From contig JADHRW010000001.1 in the NCBI GenBank assembly GCA_016777225.1, positions 1 through 64,000 of the forward strand: DNA of 64,000 bases, in the 5' to 3' direction. The notes beneath the pieces were generated by a model. That model saw nothing but the letters and a program-made list of their open reading frames with translations, was not told where the DNA came from and ran no database searches. This DNA is from Candidatus Thalassarchaeum sp. (lineage in GTDB: Archaea > Thermoplasmatota > Poseidoniia > Poseidoniales > Thalassarchaeaceae). Positions within the stretch are counted from its first letter, which is position 1. Each line of letters starts with the position of its first letter. A program made the position numbers and the translations under genes. Positions 34,509-42,744 of the stretch are shown here, in pieces.

Positions 34509-36353
34509 CTAGAATGACATTAAATCTTCTGAACTTTTCAGAAGAACAACACGAGCACCAGGACCTAATCTCACCTGCTTTTGTCCAGCGAATTCGCCTA
34601 TTTCACCATTGAGAATTGCGATTTCATCACCTCTAGAAAGACCTGCGGCGATTACGGGAATGAACTGCTTAAACGCGACAATGCCAACTGATCCACTACT
34701 ATCTACCAATGTAATGGCCCAACGGGCTACACCTTTACCATTTGGAAATGCATTTATTGACCAGATTCTACCAATCACATTTACTCTTGTTTCAACATCA
34801 ATCATTGCTGCAATAGCATCATCCTGAGCAATAGAAATAATAGACTCAGAATCTAAGTCAATAACTAACTCACTTCTCCAAATAGATGTTAACGCATTTT
34901 CTATCTTTACACGACTTTCGTCTTGGATAGAACGAGAGACCTGAGTGGGCCCTCCAAATCGATGAACCTTTACTTTCGCCCTTTCATAGCCATCAATTAA
35001 TTTGAAAGATAAATCAATAGTTCCATCTGAATTAAGATTCGGCCCAGCCAATTCTCTAACTTCTCCAATAACTGTATGGCGTGTTTTAATATCATTCATT
35101 GCAGTAATTGGCCATGCATGAGAGAACCTCTCCAATCTTTTCTCAGATGGCAAAATTAATTCATAATCACTATTTTCACAGATTCCACGAAGTTCACATT
35201 TCTGACAACGTGCTTTGGGGTTTGGATCAATAGGAGGATTGGAGGGTTTGCCCCCCACATCAAAATATCTCAATGGTGAAGGATTAGGGGGGCAATCAGA
35301 TATATCCGGTATTTTAGAATGTATTTTTTGATACAGTGACTCTAGTTCATTATGATATTCTGCCATCTCTAATTCATTTGGCATCGGTACTTGTTTAATT
35401 GTTCCAGGTCCTAAGTACCAAATTTCTAATCCCTCTACTTCATCATTCCTTGCATGTGTTTCCCACCAAATCCAAGAATACAACCTTAATTGTTCGATAT
35501 AGCCACCTGAACGATCCCCTTTTCCAACGGATGCCTTCAAATCAACTATACGAATCCCTCCAGTCCATCGATAAACTAGATCATATTCGCCTTGGAACCA
35601 ATCATCAGGATGACATGTTGTTTCAGAAAAACTAGACCCATCTGGATCAACAAACCATGGACGTGAAACTTCCCATGCTTCAATCCAAGTCATAGGGTTA
35701 TTCGATTTTTCAGCAGCTGGATGAACTGATTTCCAATTTTTTGGAAAACCATCGGGTGCAGGCCATTCAGGGCGAAAATCACCACTTCTCCAAGATTCTA
35801 AATTAGGCCCACCATTTTCTTTCAAACATAATTCAACTTGATCTAAATGAAGATTAATACCAGCAGTTATCATTTGGCGCCCCTCTTCAGGATCGATATC
35901 TTCAGATTTACCAATACGATTAGGACTTGATTCCCAATCTAATATTGCAGAATTCCAACATTTATCAAAGTGAACTTCCATTCTTGATAAAGCCCATTCA
36001 AATAATTGCTCACGATTTTGAGGCCATTTCTCTTTAGAGATAGGTTCTAACTCTGGACCTACCCAATTCTGATCTGAATCATACGCTACTGAACCATCAG
36101 AATTTAAGGGAGATAATATCAAATCACCATCTGATGATGAGATAAAGGCAGGAGATTCCCTTAATATCCTAGAGACACAATCTTCCACAGCATTACCACG
36201 TAATATTTGAGGAGGAAGAGGACTCTTTAATTTGGGTATATATGAATAATACCAAAGTCTAGGACAAGTTTTCCAAGTAATTACCTGAGATGCAGAAAGG
36301 CGCCTATATGGGTCAACTCCAGACACATCAGGATTGGCTCGCCTCACTGGCAT
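34509..36353 (-). CDS. Cas4/RecB-like PD-(D/E)XK nuclease with Fe-S cysteines and two OB-like domains
   Basis: Residues 18-395 form a PD-(D/E)XK nuclease. LSASQVITWKTCPRLWYY opens it, and GEYDLVYRWTGGIRIVDLKAS carries the active site (Asp258, Asp271, Lys273). GYIEQLRLYSW is the QxxxY motif. Cys30 plus Cys383, Cys386 and Cys392 match the split four-Cys iron-sulfur cluster of Cas4/AddB nucleases. Residues about 418-500 and 525-610 look like two OB folds, the second resembling single-strand-binding or RecJ/RPA-type modules. No cas genes are near, so a DNA-repair role is more likely than CRISPR adaptation. Confidence 0.8.
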   Translation of the reverse strand: MPVRRANPDVSGVDPYRRLSASQVITWKTCPRLWYYSYIPKLKSPLPPQILRGNAVEDCVSRILRESPAFISSSDGDLILSPLNSDGSVAYDSDQNWVGPELEPISKEKWPQNREQLFEWALSRMEVHFDKCWNSAILDWESSPNRIGKSEDIDPEEGRQMITAGINLHLDQVELCLKENGGPNLESWRSGDFRPEWPAPDGFPKNWKSVHPAAEKSNNPMTWIEAWEVSRPWFVDPDGSSFSETTCHPDDWFQGEYDLVYRWTGGIRIVDLKASVGKGDRSGGYIEQLRLYSWIWWETHARNDEVEGLEIWYLGPGTIKQVPMPNELEMAEYHNELESLYQKIHSKIPDISDCPPNPSPLRYFDVGGKPSNPPIDPNPKARCQKCELRGICENSDYELILPSEKRLERFSHAWPITAMNDIKTRHTVIGEVRELAGPNLNSDGTIDLSFKLIDGYERAKVKVHRFGGPTQVSRSIQDESRVKIENALTSIWRSELVIDLDSESIISIAQDDAIAAMIDVETRVNVIGRIWSINAFPNGKGVARWAITLVDSSGSVGIVAFKQFIPVIAAGLSRGDEIAILNGEIGEFAGQKQVRLGPGARVVLLKSSEDLMSF

Positions 36354-36418
36354 GATACATGACCGAAGTCAGGGGTAAATGAACTCAACGTGTGTTTCAA
36401 ACGAATCATTACTAAAAA

Positions 36419-37567
36419 TTATTTTTGGGAATTAAGAAAAACTACAGTTAATTCCATTCTCTCGTAGGTAGGAGTGACTTCTACAATTGATACATCTGCA
36501 TCAACTATATCTGCAATATCTTCTGCAACTACTAATGGCATTTCTATTCTAGAATTTAATTCATCCCAATAAAGAAAACGAGATGGTAGGCCTGTTTCTT
36601 TACAAATCTCATTAATCCAATCATTTTGTTCATCGGGTGTCGAAGATAAAGCACCAAAAATTAGTGTACCATCATCAGTTAACGTCTCATGAGGAGCAAT
36701 AGTGTGTTCTCCTCTTCTGATGAACCTTCTGCGTAGTTGCCCTGAATCTTTGTAGGTTGCTGTACAAAATTTTAGATGAAAACCATAGGGTAGCCTAGTT
36801 ATTCCATCAATTGGGTCTGGTAAGCCCAATTGTGCGGCCATGACTCTATCTCTCATAGCAGTAGATAACTCTGCAGAACCTGCTGCTCCTGCAGTAATTT
36901 CAGTTGATAGATTAAAACCTCTCAGTTCCATATTATCATGATTCCCTACAGTGATTTCTAATTCATTCAGATTTAGAAATTGAACATCCATTCCCCTCAT
37001 TGTCTCTAATAATTCCATTAGTTCTTCTTCTTTATCTGGTTCACAAGGAATTTCTACACCTGTTAAAATACCTGAATTTTTACATGCACTTATGGTCTTA
37101 CGATATTTTTCAGCTTCAAGATTTAGGAAATGGAATCTTATTTCATCAAGACCTGCCTCTGCAAATTCATTAGCCCATTCAGGCTTGAAAGGTATACTAG
37201 TATACATATGTAGATGGAAATTAGTACCAAACTCTGCCTTTAGAATTCTGACGCCTTCTAATACACGTTCACGGGCCATCACAGGGTCTCCTCCTGTAAT
37301 ACCAGCACCTGTAGCGTTCATCGCTTTAGCTTCTTCAATTACTGCCTGCCAATCTCCTATCTCAATTTTTCTCTCATTGGCATACATAAAATCAATCTCT
37401 CTCCTTGTTTCAGAGAGAGGGCAGTAATCGCACATCCAGTGACAATGACCCGTAATAAAAAGTACTAATTTACTGCCCATTTGGCATTGAATGCAACCTT
37501 CAGTATCCATATCATCAGCAGCCTCTGGTAGTGGATTACTTTGGGCTAGCCTTAATGAAAATGTCAT
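36419..37567 (-). CDS. radical SAM protein (COG2108-like)
   Basis: The cluster motif is CHWMCDYC (Cys42, 46, 49; CX3CX2C). A glycine-rich GAGITGGDP follows, and strands of the SAM barrel continue (FHLHMYTSIPF, LDEIRFHFLNL). A CIQC pair lies just before. The family, related to pyruvate-formate-lyase activases, is conserved in archaea but without an assigned reaction. A C-terminal domain of about 110 residues is separate. ATG 37567 overlaps the pdxT stop (ATGA), so translation is coupled to PdxT and a link to B6 metabolism is worth testing. Confidence 0.8.
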   Translation of the reverse strand: MTFSLRLAQSNPLPEAADDMDTEGCIQCQMGSKLVLFITGHCHWMCDYCPLSETRREIDFMYANERKIEIGDWQAVIEEAKAMNATGAGITGGDPVMARERVLEGVRILKAEFGTNFHLHMYTSIPFKPEWANEFAEAGLDEIRFHFLNLEAEKYRKTISACKNSGILTGVEIPCEPDKEEELMELLETMRGMDVQFLNLNELEITVGNHDNMELRGFNLSTEITAGAAGSAELSTAMRDRVMAAQLGLPDPIDGITRLPYGFHLKFCTATYKDSGQLRRRFIRRGEHTIAPHETLTDDGTLIFGALSSTPDEQNDWINEICKETGLPSRFLYWDELNSRIEMPLVVAEDIADIVDADVSIVEVTPTYERMELTVVFLNSQK

Positions 37568-38166
37568 GAACGCACCTCCAATGCTTTGGAAATCAACCAC
37601 TTATGGAAGCCATTATCATTTGATAACTCAGGATGAAATGTCAACGCTATTCTATTATTTGTTCTAGCACCCACAATCTCTTCACCATGTGAAACAATGG
37701 CCGTAGAATTTTCACCTAAACTTAAAAATCGAGGTGCTCGAATAAATATACCGAGAAAATCTCTAGAAATGAGACTTGCATCAACAGTAGATTGGAAAGA
37801 TTCAGATTGACTACCATATGCATTTCTATCTACGATAGCGTCAACTATCTTACCGCCCTCATCTTGAGGGTCAGAAAGTAAAATTGCGCCAGCGCAAGTC
37901 CCCATTACAGGTAGATCTGTTTTTTCTCTAATTAATTCAAATAACTTGGGAAGTAATTGAGAATTAGTACCATTACCGATTAGTCGCATAGTTGAAGATT
38001 CCCCTCCTGGTAAAATTATTGCATCAGGGTTGGCCTCAAATAGATCATTATCTTTACGTAATTCAAATATTTGAAGTGGAATATTTAATTCATTAGCAGC
38101 ACTATTTAGAGCCTGAACATGTGCATGTCTTGCACCTTGTAACATTACTAGGCCTATGCGCAGCAT
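37564..38166 (-). CDS. pdxT: pyridoxal 5'-phosphate synthase glutaminase subunit PdxT
   Basis: PdxT releases ammonia from glutamine and passes it to PdxS, which makes PLP. The N terminus RIGLVMLQGARHAHVQAL, the GGESSTM motif, the nucleophile Cys in VMGTCAGAIL, FIRAPRF, and the His-Glu pair in TFHPELS are all present. The 200-residue length is normal. The pdxS gene is not adjacent and not in this window. The radical SAM gene overlaps its end by four bases. Confidence 0.92.
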   Translation of the reverse strand: MLRIGLVMLQGARHAHVQALNSAANELNIPLQIFELRKDNDLFEANPDAIILPGGESSTMRLIGNGTNSQLLPKLFELIREKTDLPVMGTCAGAILLSDPQDEGGKIVDAIVDRNAYGSQSESFQSTVDASLISRDFLGIFIRAPRFLSLGENSTAIVSHGEEIVGARTNNRIALTFHPELSNDNGFHKWLISKALEVRS

Positions 38167-38252
38167 ATACCTTCGTCAAGCCACTATGACATGAACCTCA
38201 CCCTCTCAACTATGGAGTTCGCCGATGCCATCAAAGACTCCTACCCATACCG

Positions 38253-39350
38253 ATGTATGTGACTACATCCGGACGTATCCACAACTTTGGCGCGGGGCCA
38301 GCAACATTACCATTACAAGTCGTAGAAGAATGTCAAAATGCACTACCTAATTTGAATGAAAGTGGTTTTGGATTAATGGAGATAAGTCACAGAAGTGAAA
38401 CTTTTCAAGAAATAATAGATAGTGCCATGGGAAGATTGCGTAGAATACTGACTATACCAGATGAATACACAGTTCTTTTCCTACAAGGTGGAGCATCTTT
38501 ACAATTTTATATGTCTGCTCTAAATTTGCTGAGGCCGGGAGATCATGTTGATTTTCTAGTAACTGGAGCATGGTCACAAAAAGCAATGAAAGAAGCTAAT
38601 AGAATTGGCGATGCATCACCCAGGTGGGATGATTCAGAAAATGGATTTAAATCAATCCCTAAGAATGGAGAATATTCAATTAGGAATGATGCCATGTACG
38701 TACATTACACCTCAAATAACACATTATTTGGAACGCAGTACCACCACCTTCCCGATAGTGACGGAAAACCAAGAGTCTTAGATGCTAGTTCGGATATAGC
38801 CGGAGTACCTATTGATGTAAGTGCTCATGATTTAATTTATGCCGGTGCTCAAAAAAATCTAGGTCCTAGTGGAGTAACAATAGTTATTCTATCTCCTTGG
38901 GCTATGAAAAGAGTTGGAGATGATTTGCCTACTATGCTTGATTACTCTGTTCATTCATCTAAAGGTTCTTTATTCAATACACCGAATACATTTGGTATTT
39001 TTGTTCTAGATAGAGTTCTTAATTGGGTTGAAGAAAATGGTGGCTTAGAAGGATCAGTTGCAAGAAATATCGCTAAATCAAATTTACTATATGAAGAATT
39101 AGATAGGAGTAGTTTTTGGAAACCACATGCAAAAAAAGACTCACGATCAGTGATGAATGTAACTTGGAGATTACCGAATGAAAAACTCGAAGAAAAATTT
39201 CTTCAAGAAGCAACTATTGCTGGTTTAGGTGGGCTAAAAGGACATAGGAGCGTAGGTGGGATTAGAGCTAGTCTGTACAATGGGTGCTCTATCAAAAGTG
39301 TTGAAGCTCTTGTCATATTTATGCGTAATTTTGAACAAGCAAATCATTAG
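38253..39350 (+). CDS. serC: phosphoserine aminotransferase
   Basis: SerC converts 3-phosphohydroxypyruvate and glutamate to O-phosphoserine, using PLP. The N terminus has NFGAGPATLPLQVVEE and LMEISHRSETF; LQGGASLQFYMSAL binds cofactor. The PLP lysine is in IYAGAQKNLGPSGV, and GGIRASLYNG ends the domain. The 365-residue length is typical. It points away from pdxT, which supplies its cofactor, across an 86-bp gap. The deoC-like gene follows ten bases after its stop. Confidence 0.93.
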   Translation: MYVTTSGRIHNFGAGPATLPLQVVEECQNALPNLNESGFGLMEISHRSETFQEIIDSAMGRLRRILTIPDEYTVLFLQGGASLQFYMSALNLLRPGDHVDFLVTGAWSQKAMKEANRIGDASPRWDDSENGFKSIPKNGEYSIRNDAMYVHYTSNNTLFGTQYHHLPDSDGKPRVLDASSDIAGVPIDVSAHDLIYAGAQKNLGPSGVTIVILSPWAMKRVGDDLPTMLDYSVHSSKGSLFNTPNTFGIFVLDRVLNWVEENGGLEGSVARNIAKSNLLYEELDRSSFWKPHAKKDSRSVMNVTWRLPNEKLEEKFLQEATIAGLGGLKGHRSVGGIRASLYNGCSIKSVEALVIFMRNFEQANH

Positions 39351-39360
39351 AGGTAATAAT

Positions 39361-40065
39361 TTGGATAATCATCAGATGATTGGATTCATCGATTATACAC
39401 TTTTAGATAAACAAGTTAGTAATGATGATTTAGCAATATTTTGTGAAAAGGCAAGGATTTATCATCCTGCAACCGTTTGTATTTTCCCTGCGAAAATTCA
39501 GAGAGTGAGGAAGATTCTCGGTGAGGAAATTCCAATAACTGCTGTTGTAGGAGGATTTCCAATAGGGAGTAATGATAGTGAAGAAATCAGGAAAGATATT
39601 ATTTCTGCAATTAATTTAGGAGCAGATGAAATTGATATTGTAATAGAACCAAGAGAATCGGAAGATTACCCTAATGAAATAGAATTAGAAAAATTAGTAA
39701 TGATAAGAGAGGTTTCCAAGGGGAAGATTTTGAAAGTTATCATCGAAACTCCTTTACTTAGTGAGAGAAAAATTAGAGCAATAACTAGAATGGCATTAGC
39801 AGTTGGTGTTGATTTTGTAAAAACATGCACTGGGAAAAGAGGGCCCTGTACCGAAGATGTTGTGAAAATATTATCATATGAGTTAATGAGACATGAATTA
39901 ACGTTTGGGGAAAAGTTAGGCATGAAAATTTCAGGGGGAATAAAAGATAAGAATGCCGTAATGAGATTTATGAGAGTAATAAATGAAGAAGATGAGGGCA
40001 TTATTCATGAAAAAAGACTGAGAATAGGTGCATCTTCGCTAATTGATAATCTTGAGACTATCTGA
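39361..40065 (+). CDS. deoC: deoxyribose-phosphate aldolase family (DeoC)
   Basis: The TIM-barrel motifs are in order: FIDYTLLD, ATVCIFP, VVGGFPIG, LGADEIDIVIE, LKVIIETPLL, the Schiff-base Lys in DFVKTCTGKRG, and MKISGGIKD. DeoC splits 2-deoxyribose-5-phosphate into glyceraldehyde-3-phosphate and acetaldehyde. The usual IDHT reads IDYT. The ORF track runs back into serC; a TTG at 39361, preceded by SD AGAGGT, is the better start, with ATG 39376 as alternative. It is co-transcribed with serC. Confidence 0.85.
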   Translation: MDNHQMIGFIDYTLLDKQVSNDDLAIFCEKARIYHPATVCIFPAKIQRVRKILGEEIPITAVVGGFPIGSNDSEEIRKDIISAINLGADEIDIVIEPRESEDYPNEIELEKLVMIREVSKGKILKVIIETPLLSERKIRAITRMALAVGVDFVKTCTGKRGPCTEDVVKILSYELMRHELTFGEKLGMKISGGIKDKNAVMRFMRVINEEDEGIIHEKRLRIGASSLIDNLETI

Positions 40066-40136
40066 TTATACAAGATATAAATACTGTTGATGCTAAATAG
40101 GGATGGGCGTCGCAATGCAAATAGTAGGGATAAGTT

Positions 40137-41546
40137 GTGGTATCATTTTCAGACTTGGGAATAGGTCCCGCTATAGTTCAAGCACTTGAACGTCAAGGAA
40201 TCATTGAGCCTTTTGAGGTTCAGAAAGAAACCATTCCTGATTCTTTACTTGGTAGAGATGTGTGTTGTAGAGCACCTACAGGTTCTGGAAAAACACTAGC
40301 ATTCGGATTACCATTAATTGCCAGATCGAGAAGGGCAGAATCGAAAAGGCCTACGAGCCTAATATTGACTCCTACTAGGGAATTAGCAGAACAAATTAAT
40401 TCTGTACTAAAACCAATCGCTGCAGCAGTAGACAGAGATATTGTTTCAATATATGGAGGTGTATCATATAAGAATCAATATAATGCTCTAAATAGAGGAG
40501 TCGACATATTGGTAGCTTGCCCAGGAAGATTACTAGATTTATTAGATAGGCGTGCATTAAAGTTAGATGATGTAGAAACAGTAGTACTAGATGAAGCAGA
40601 CAGAATGGCAGATATGGGATTCATGGAACCTGTATGTAAAATCTTAGACAAATGCTCTAAACAAAGACAAACTATCTTATTTAGTGCAACTCTAGATGAT
40701 GATGTTGCAGATTTAGTTAAAAATTATCAAGACCAACCAGTTACAATTGAAGTAGGGCCAAAAGAAGTTAGTATCGAGACAATGCAACACTTATTTTGGA
40801 CTATAAAACCACATCAGAAGTTAGGTATCACCGCAGAGATACTAGCTAAATGCGGTAAAACTTTGATATTCTGTAAAACAAGGAGAGGTGTAGATAAGTT
40901 AGGAGATGAAATGTATGATGCAGATCTAAGAGTATCTACATTGCACGGTGGCCTCAATCAAAGACAAAGAGATAGGGCATTAAAGCGATTCAGCAAAGGA
41001 GGAACTTCGGCTTTAGTTTGTACAGATGTTGCGTCGAGAGGAATAGATATTCAAGGAGTAAATTGTGTAATTCATTATGACCCTCCAGAAAATGGCAAGG
41101 CATACAAACATCGCAGTGGAAGAACAGCTAGAGCTGGAGCCGAAGGGATAGTAATTTCATACGTACAAAGGTCTCAACAAAGATCATATAACAAAATACA
41201 GAATTCAGTTGGAATCAAAAGAAGATTCCAGCCTCCCAACGTGGAAAACTTAACTGAATACCCAATGGAATATGTCGAAGAGGTATTCGAAGAAGAAAGA
41301 AAACCTAAGCCGAATAATAAACGTAGAAGAAACAGAAAGCAGAGAGGACCACCTCAGAAATCTAGAAGCTCTTCTGAAAGACAGAGGAAAAAGGGCCATA
41401 AGTCGAAATTTAAGAAAAATGATGATTCTAAAGATGATTCTAAATCCCAATACGGCCGTAAAAGTGGGAATCGGCAAAAGAATCGGAGAGGCAGAGGTTC
41501 GAAAAGAGGAAACAAGAAAACATCATCCGGCCAGAAAACTGAGTGA
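40137..41546 (+). CDS. DEAD-box RNA helicase (RhlE-like) with a basic tail
   Basis: All core motifs are present: the Q region FEVQKETI, motif I APTGSGKT, Ia PTRELAEQ, II DEADRM, III SATLD, V TDVASRGIDI and VI HRSGRTARAG. Residues 1-365 form the two RecA domains. The last 95 residues are a Lys/Arg/Ser-rich tail (KPNNKRRRNRKQRG and similar), probably disordered and RNA-binding. It likely unwinds structured RNA in ribosome assembly or mRNA turnover. The start is GTG at 40137. Confidence 0.93.
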   Translation: MVSFSDLGIGPAIVQALERQGIIEPFEVQKETIPDSLLGRDVCCRAPTGSGKTLAFGLPLIARSRRAESKRPTSLILTPTRELAEQINSVLKPIAAAVDRDIVSIYGGVSYKNQYNALNRGVDILVACPGRLLDLLDRRALKLDDVETVVLDEADRMADMGFMEPVCKILDKCSKQRQTILFSATLDDDVADLVKNYQDQPVTIEVGPKEVSIETMQHLFWTIKPHQKLGITAEILAKCGKTLIFCKTRRGVDKLGDEMYDADLRVSTLHGGLNQRQRDRALKRFSKGGTSALVCTDVASRGIDIQGVNCVIHYDPPENGKAYKHRSGRTARAGAEGIVISYVQRSQQRSYNKIQNSVGIKRRFQPPNVENLTEYPMEYVEEVFEEERKPKPNNKRRRNRKQRGPPQKSRSSSERQRKKGHKSKFKKNDDSKDDSKSQYGRKSGNRQKNRRGRGSKRGNKKTSSGQKTE

Positions 41547-41614
41547 AAATACCTCTTAATGCCAATGCATAGCGGGAAAATGATTAAAACCCCTTTTCAG
41601 GCGCCGCAGGAATC

Positions 41615-41827
41615 ATGAGCATGTGGATTAAAGCAATGACAGACTTAGGACCGACAAGAATACGTGTACAATCTATCTGTGCATATCAGCATATTATAGA
41701 GCATGATAATGAATCAGAAGTTCTCTTAATTTATACAGCAGATAATACATTATTTGAAATTCATGAGAATGTAACGGGACTCTTAGAAATGTTAGATTCT
41801 AACTTTCAAAATGAATTTATGAACTAA
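41615..41827 (+). CDS. small protein of unknown function (70 aa)
   Basis: The 70-residue product has a mixed beta-alpha pattern (TRIRVQSICAYQHIIEH, VLLIYTADNTLFEIHENVTGLLEML) and no membrane segment. I do not recognise it. Its stop is six bases before that of the convergent histone-fold-like gene. Compact spacing and ordinary codon use support a real gene. Confidence 0.5.
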   Translation: MSMWIKAMTDLGPTRIRVQSICAYQHIIEHDNESEVLLIYTADNTLFEIHENVTGLLEMLDSNFQNEFMN

Positions 41828-41832
41828 TATTT

Positions 41833-42624
41833 TCATGACCAAGGGTCTAATGAAACAATATGAACGAGTTTGATCACATTAGAGTTTTGTGAATCTGCTT
41901 TTTCAGAAGCGGTTTTCAGAACTCTTCGCATCCATCCGAGCATTATTAATTGCTCAAATTTCTGATATGATTCTGTAATCTTATCGACATCTCCTGAAGT
42001 AATATTCTTTTGTAAATTATACTCAATATCAGATGCATAATCATAGTATAATAAAATTAATTCATCAATTGCATCATTCTCTAATTTCTTGCCTGAAAAC
42101 TGTTTGACAATATTTCTTATTCCAACCGAAGTCAACGCTTCGAATTTAGGATTCATAGATTCATCCTTGGATAGATTAAGATTATCGCTAATTTCTTCTA
42201 ATCGACTATCATTTTGAGATTCCGAACTCGCCAAAACTAAATCTAAATGTCTTTGTTTAATTGTACCCATTTTTTCATTAGATGCAACTTCGGAAGCAGA
42301 ATAAAGGATTTTCTGAAGATAATTTTCTAATTGCTCATTCACGGCAATTACTGCTGCTGAACTAACTGATTCTACATTGACAATCTCATCAATCATTAAT
42401 CCTCTAGTTCGATTAAAGCCAAGTCTTGTCCTAGAGGGGTCATCTAATGTTTTTCGATTAGGGTCTTTTTCGAGAGTTTCATCTTCCATATTCTTCGTTA
42501 TTTCTTTTAATTTCAACTTTAATAAGGATACTAGAGTCTCTTTAACATCACCACTAATCCTCAAGTCTATTCCAACTCCTTTAGCAACTTCAGATACATG
42601 TGAGGTGGCCCATGGCTTACTCAT
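41833..42624 (-). CDS. putative protein with three tandem histone folds
   Basis: From ATG 42624 (MSKPWATS) the product is 263 residues. Residues 10-70 read as alpha1 SEVAKGVGI, loop DLRIS, a long alpha2 (VKETLVSLLKLKLKEI) and RKTLDDPSRT, close to the GRKTIKAED pattern of archaeal histones. Residues 73-133 repeat this: LMIDEIVNVESVS, then AAVIAVNEQLENYLQKIL and GTIKQRHLDLVLA. Residues 167-260 give a third, longer version (IRNIVKQFSGKKLENDAIDEL, NVIKLVHIVSL). The protein could be a chromatin protein or a TAF/CBF-like histone-fold factor. It is acidic rather than strongly basic, which argues against a plain nucleosomal role. The assignment is by eye only. Confidence 0.5.
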   Translation of the reverse strand: MSKPWATSHVSEVAKGVGIDLRISGDVKETLVSLLKLKLKEITKNMEDETLEKDPNRKTLDDPSRTRLGFNRTRGLMIDEIVNVESVSSAAVIAVNEQLENYLQKILYSASEVASNEKMGTIKQRHLDLVLASSESQNDSRLEEISDNLNLSKDESMNPKFEALTSVGIRNIVKQFSGKKLENDAIDELILLYYDYASDIEYNLQKNITSGDVDKITESYQKFEQLIMLGWMRRVLKTASEKADSQNSNVIKLVHIVSLDPWS

Positions 42625-42744
42625 AACACGCTTGTGTGTAGTCAAGGACTTCAACAATGAGATTGGAAAGTGTCATATTTTAATCAAAAAAATATCGAAC
42701 GCTTATGCGCCGGTATGAAAAACTATCATCCATCAGCGTAGTTT

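Noticed and set aside
34509-36353. Cas4-type CRISPR adaptation gene
   Set aside because: The nuclease has OB-like additions and no cas1, cas2 or repeat array lies in the window.
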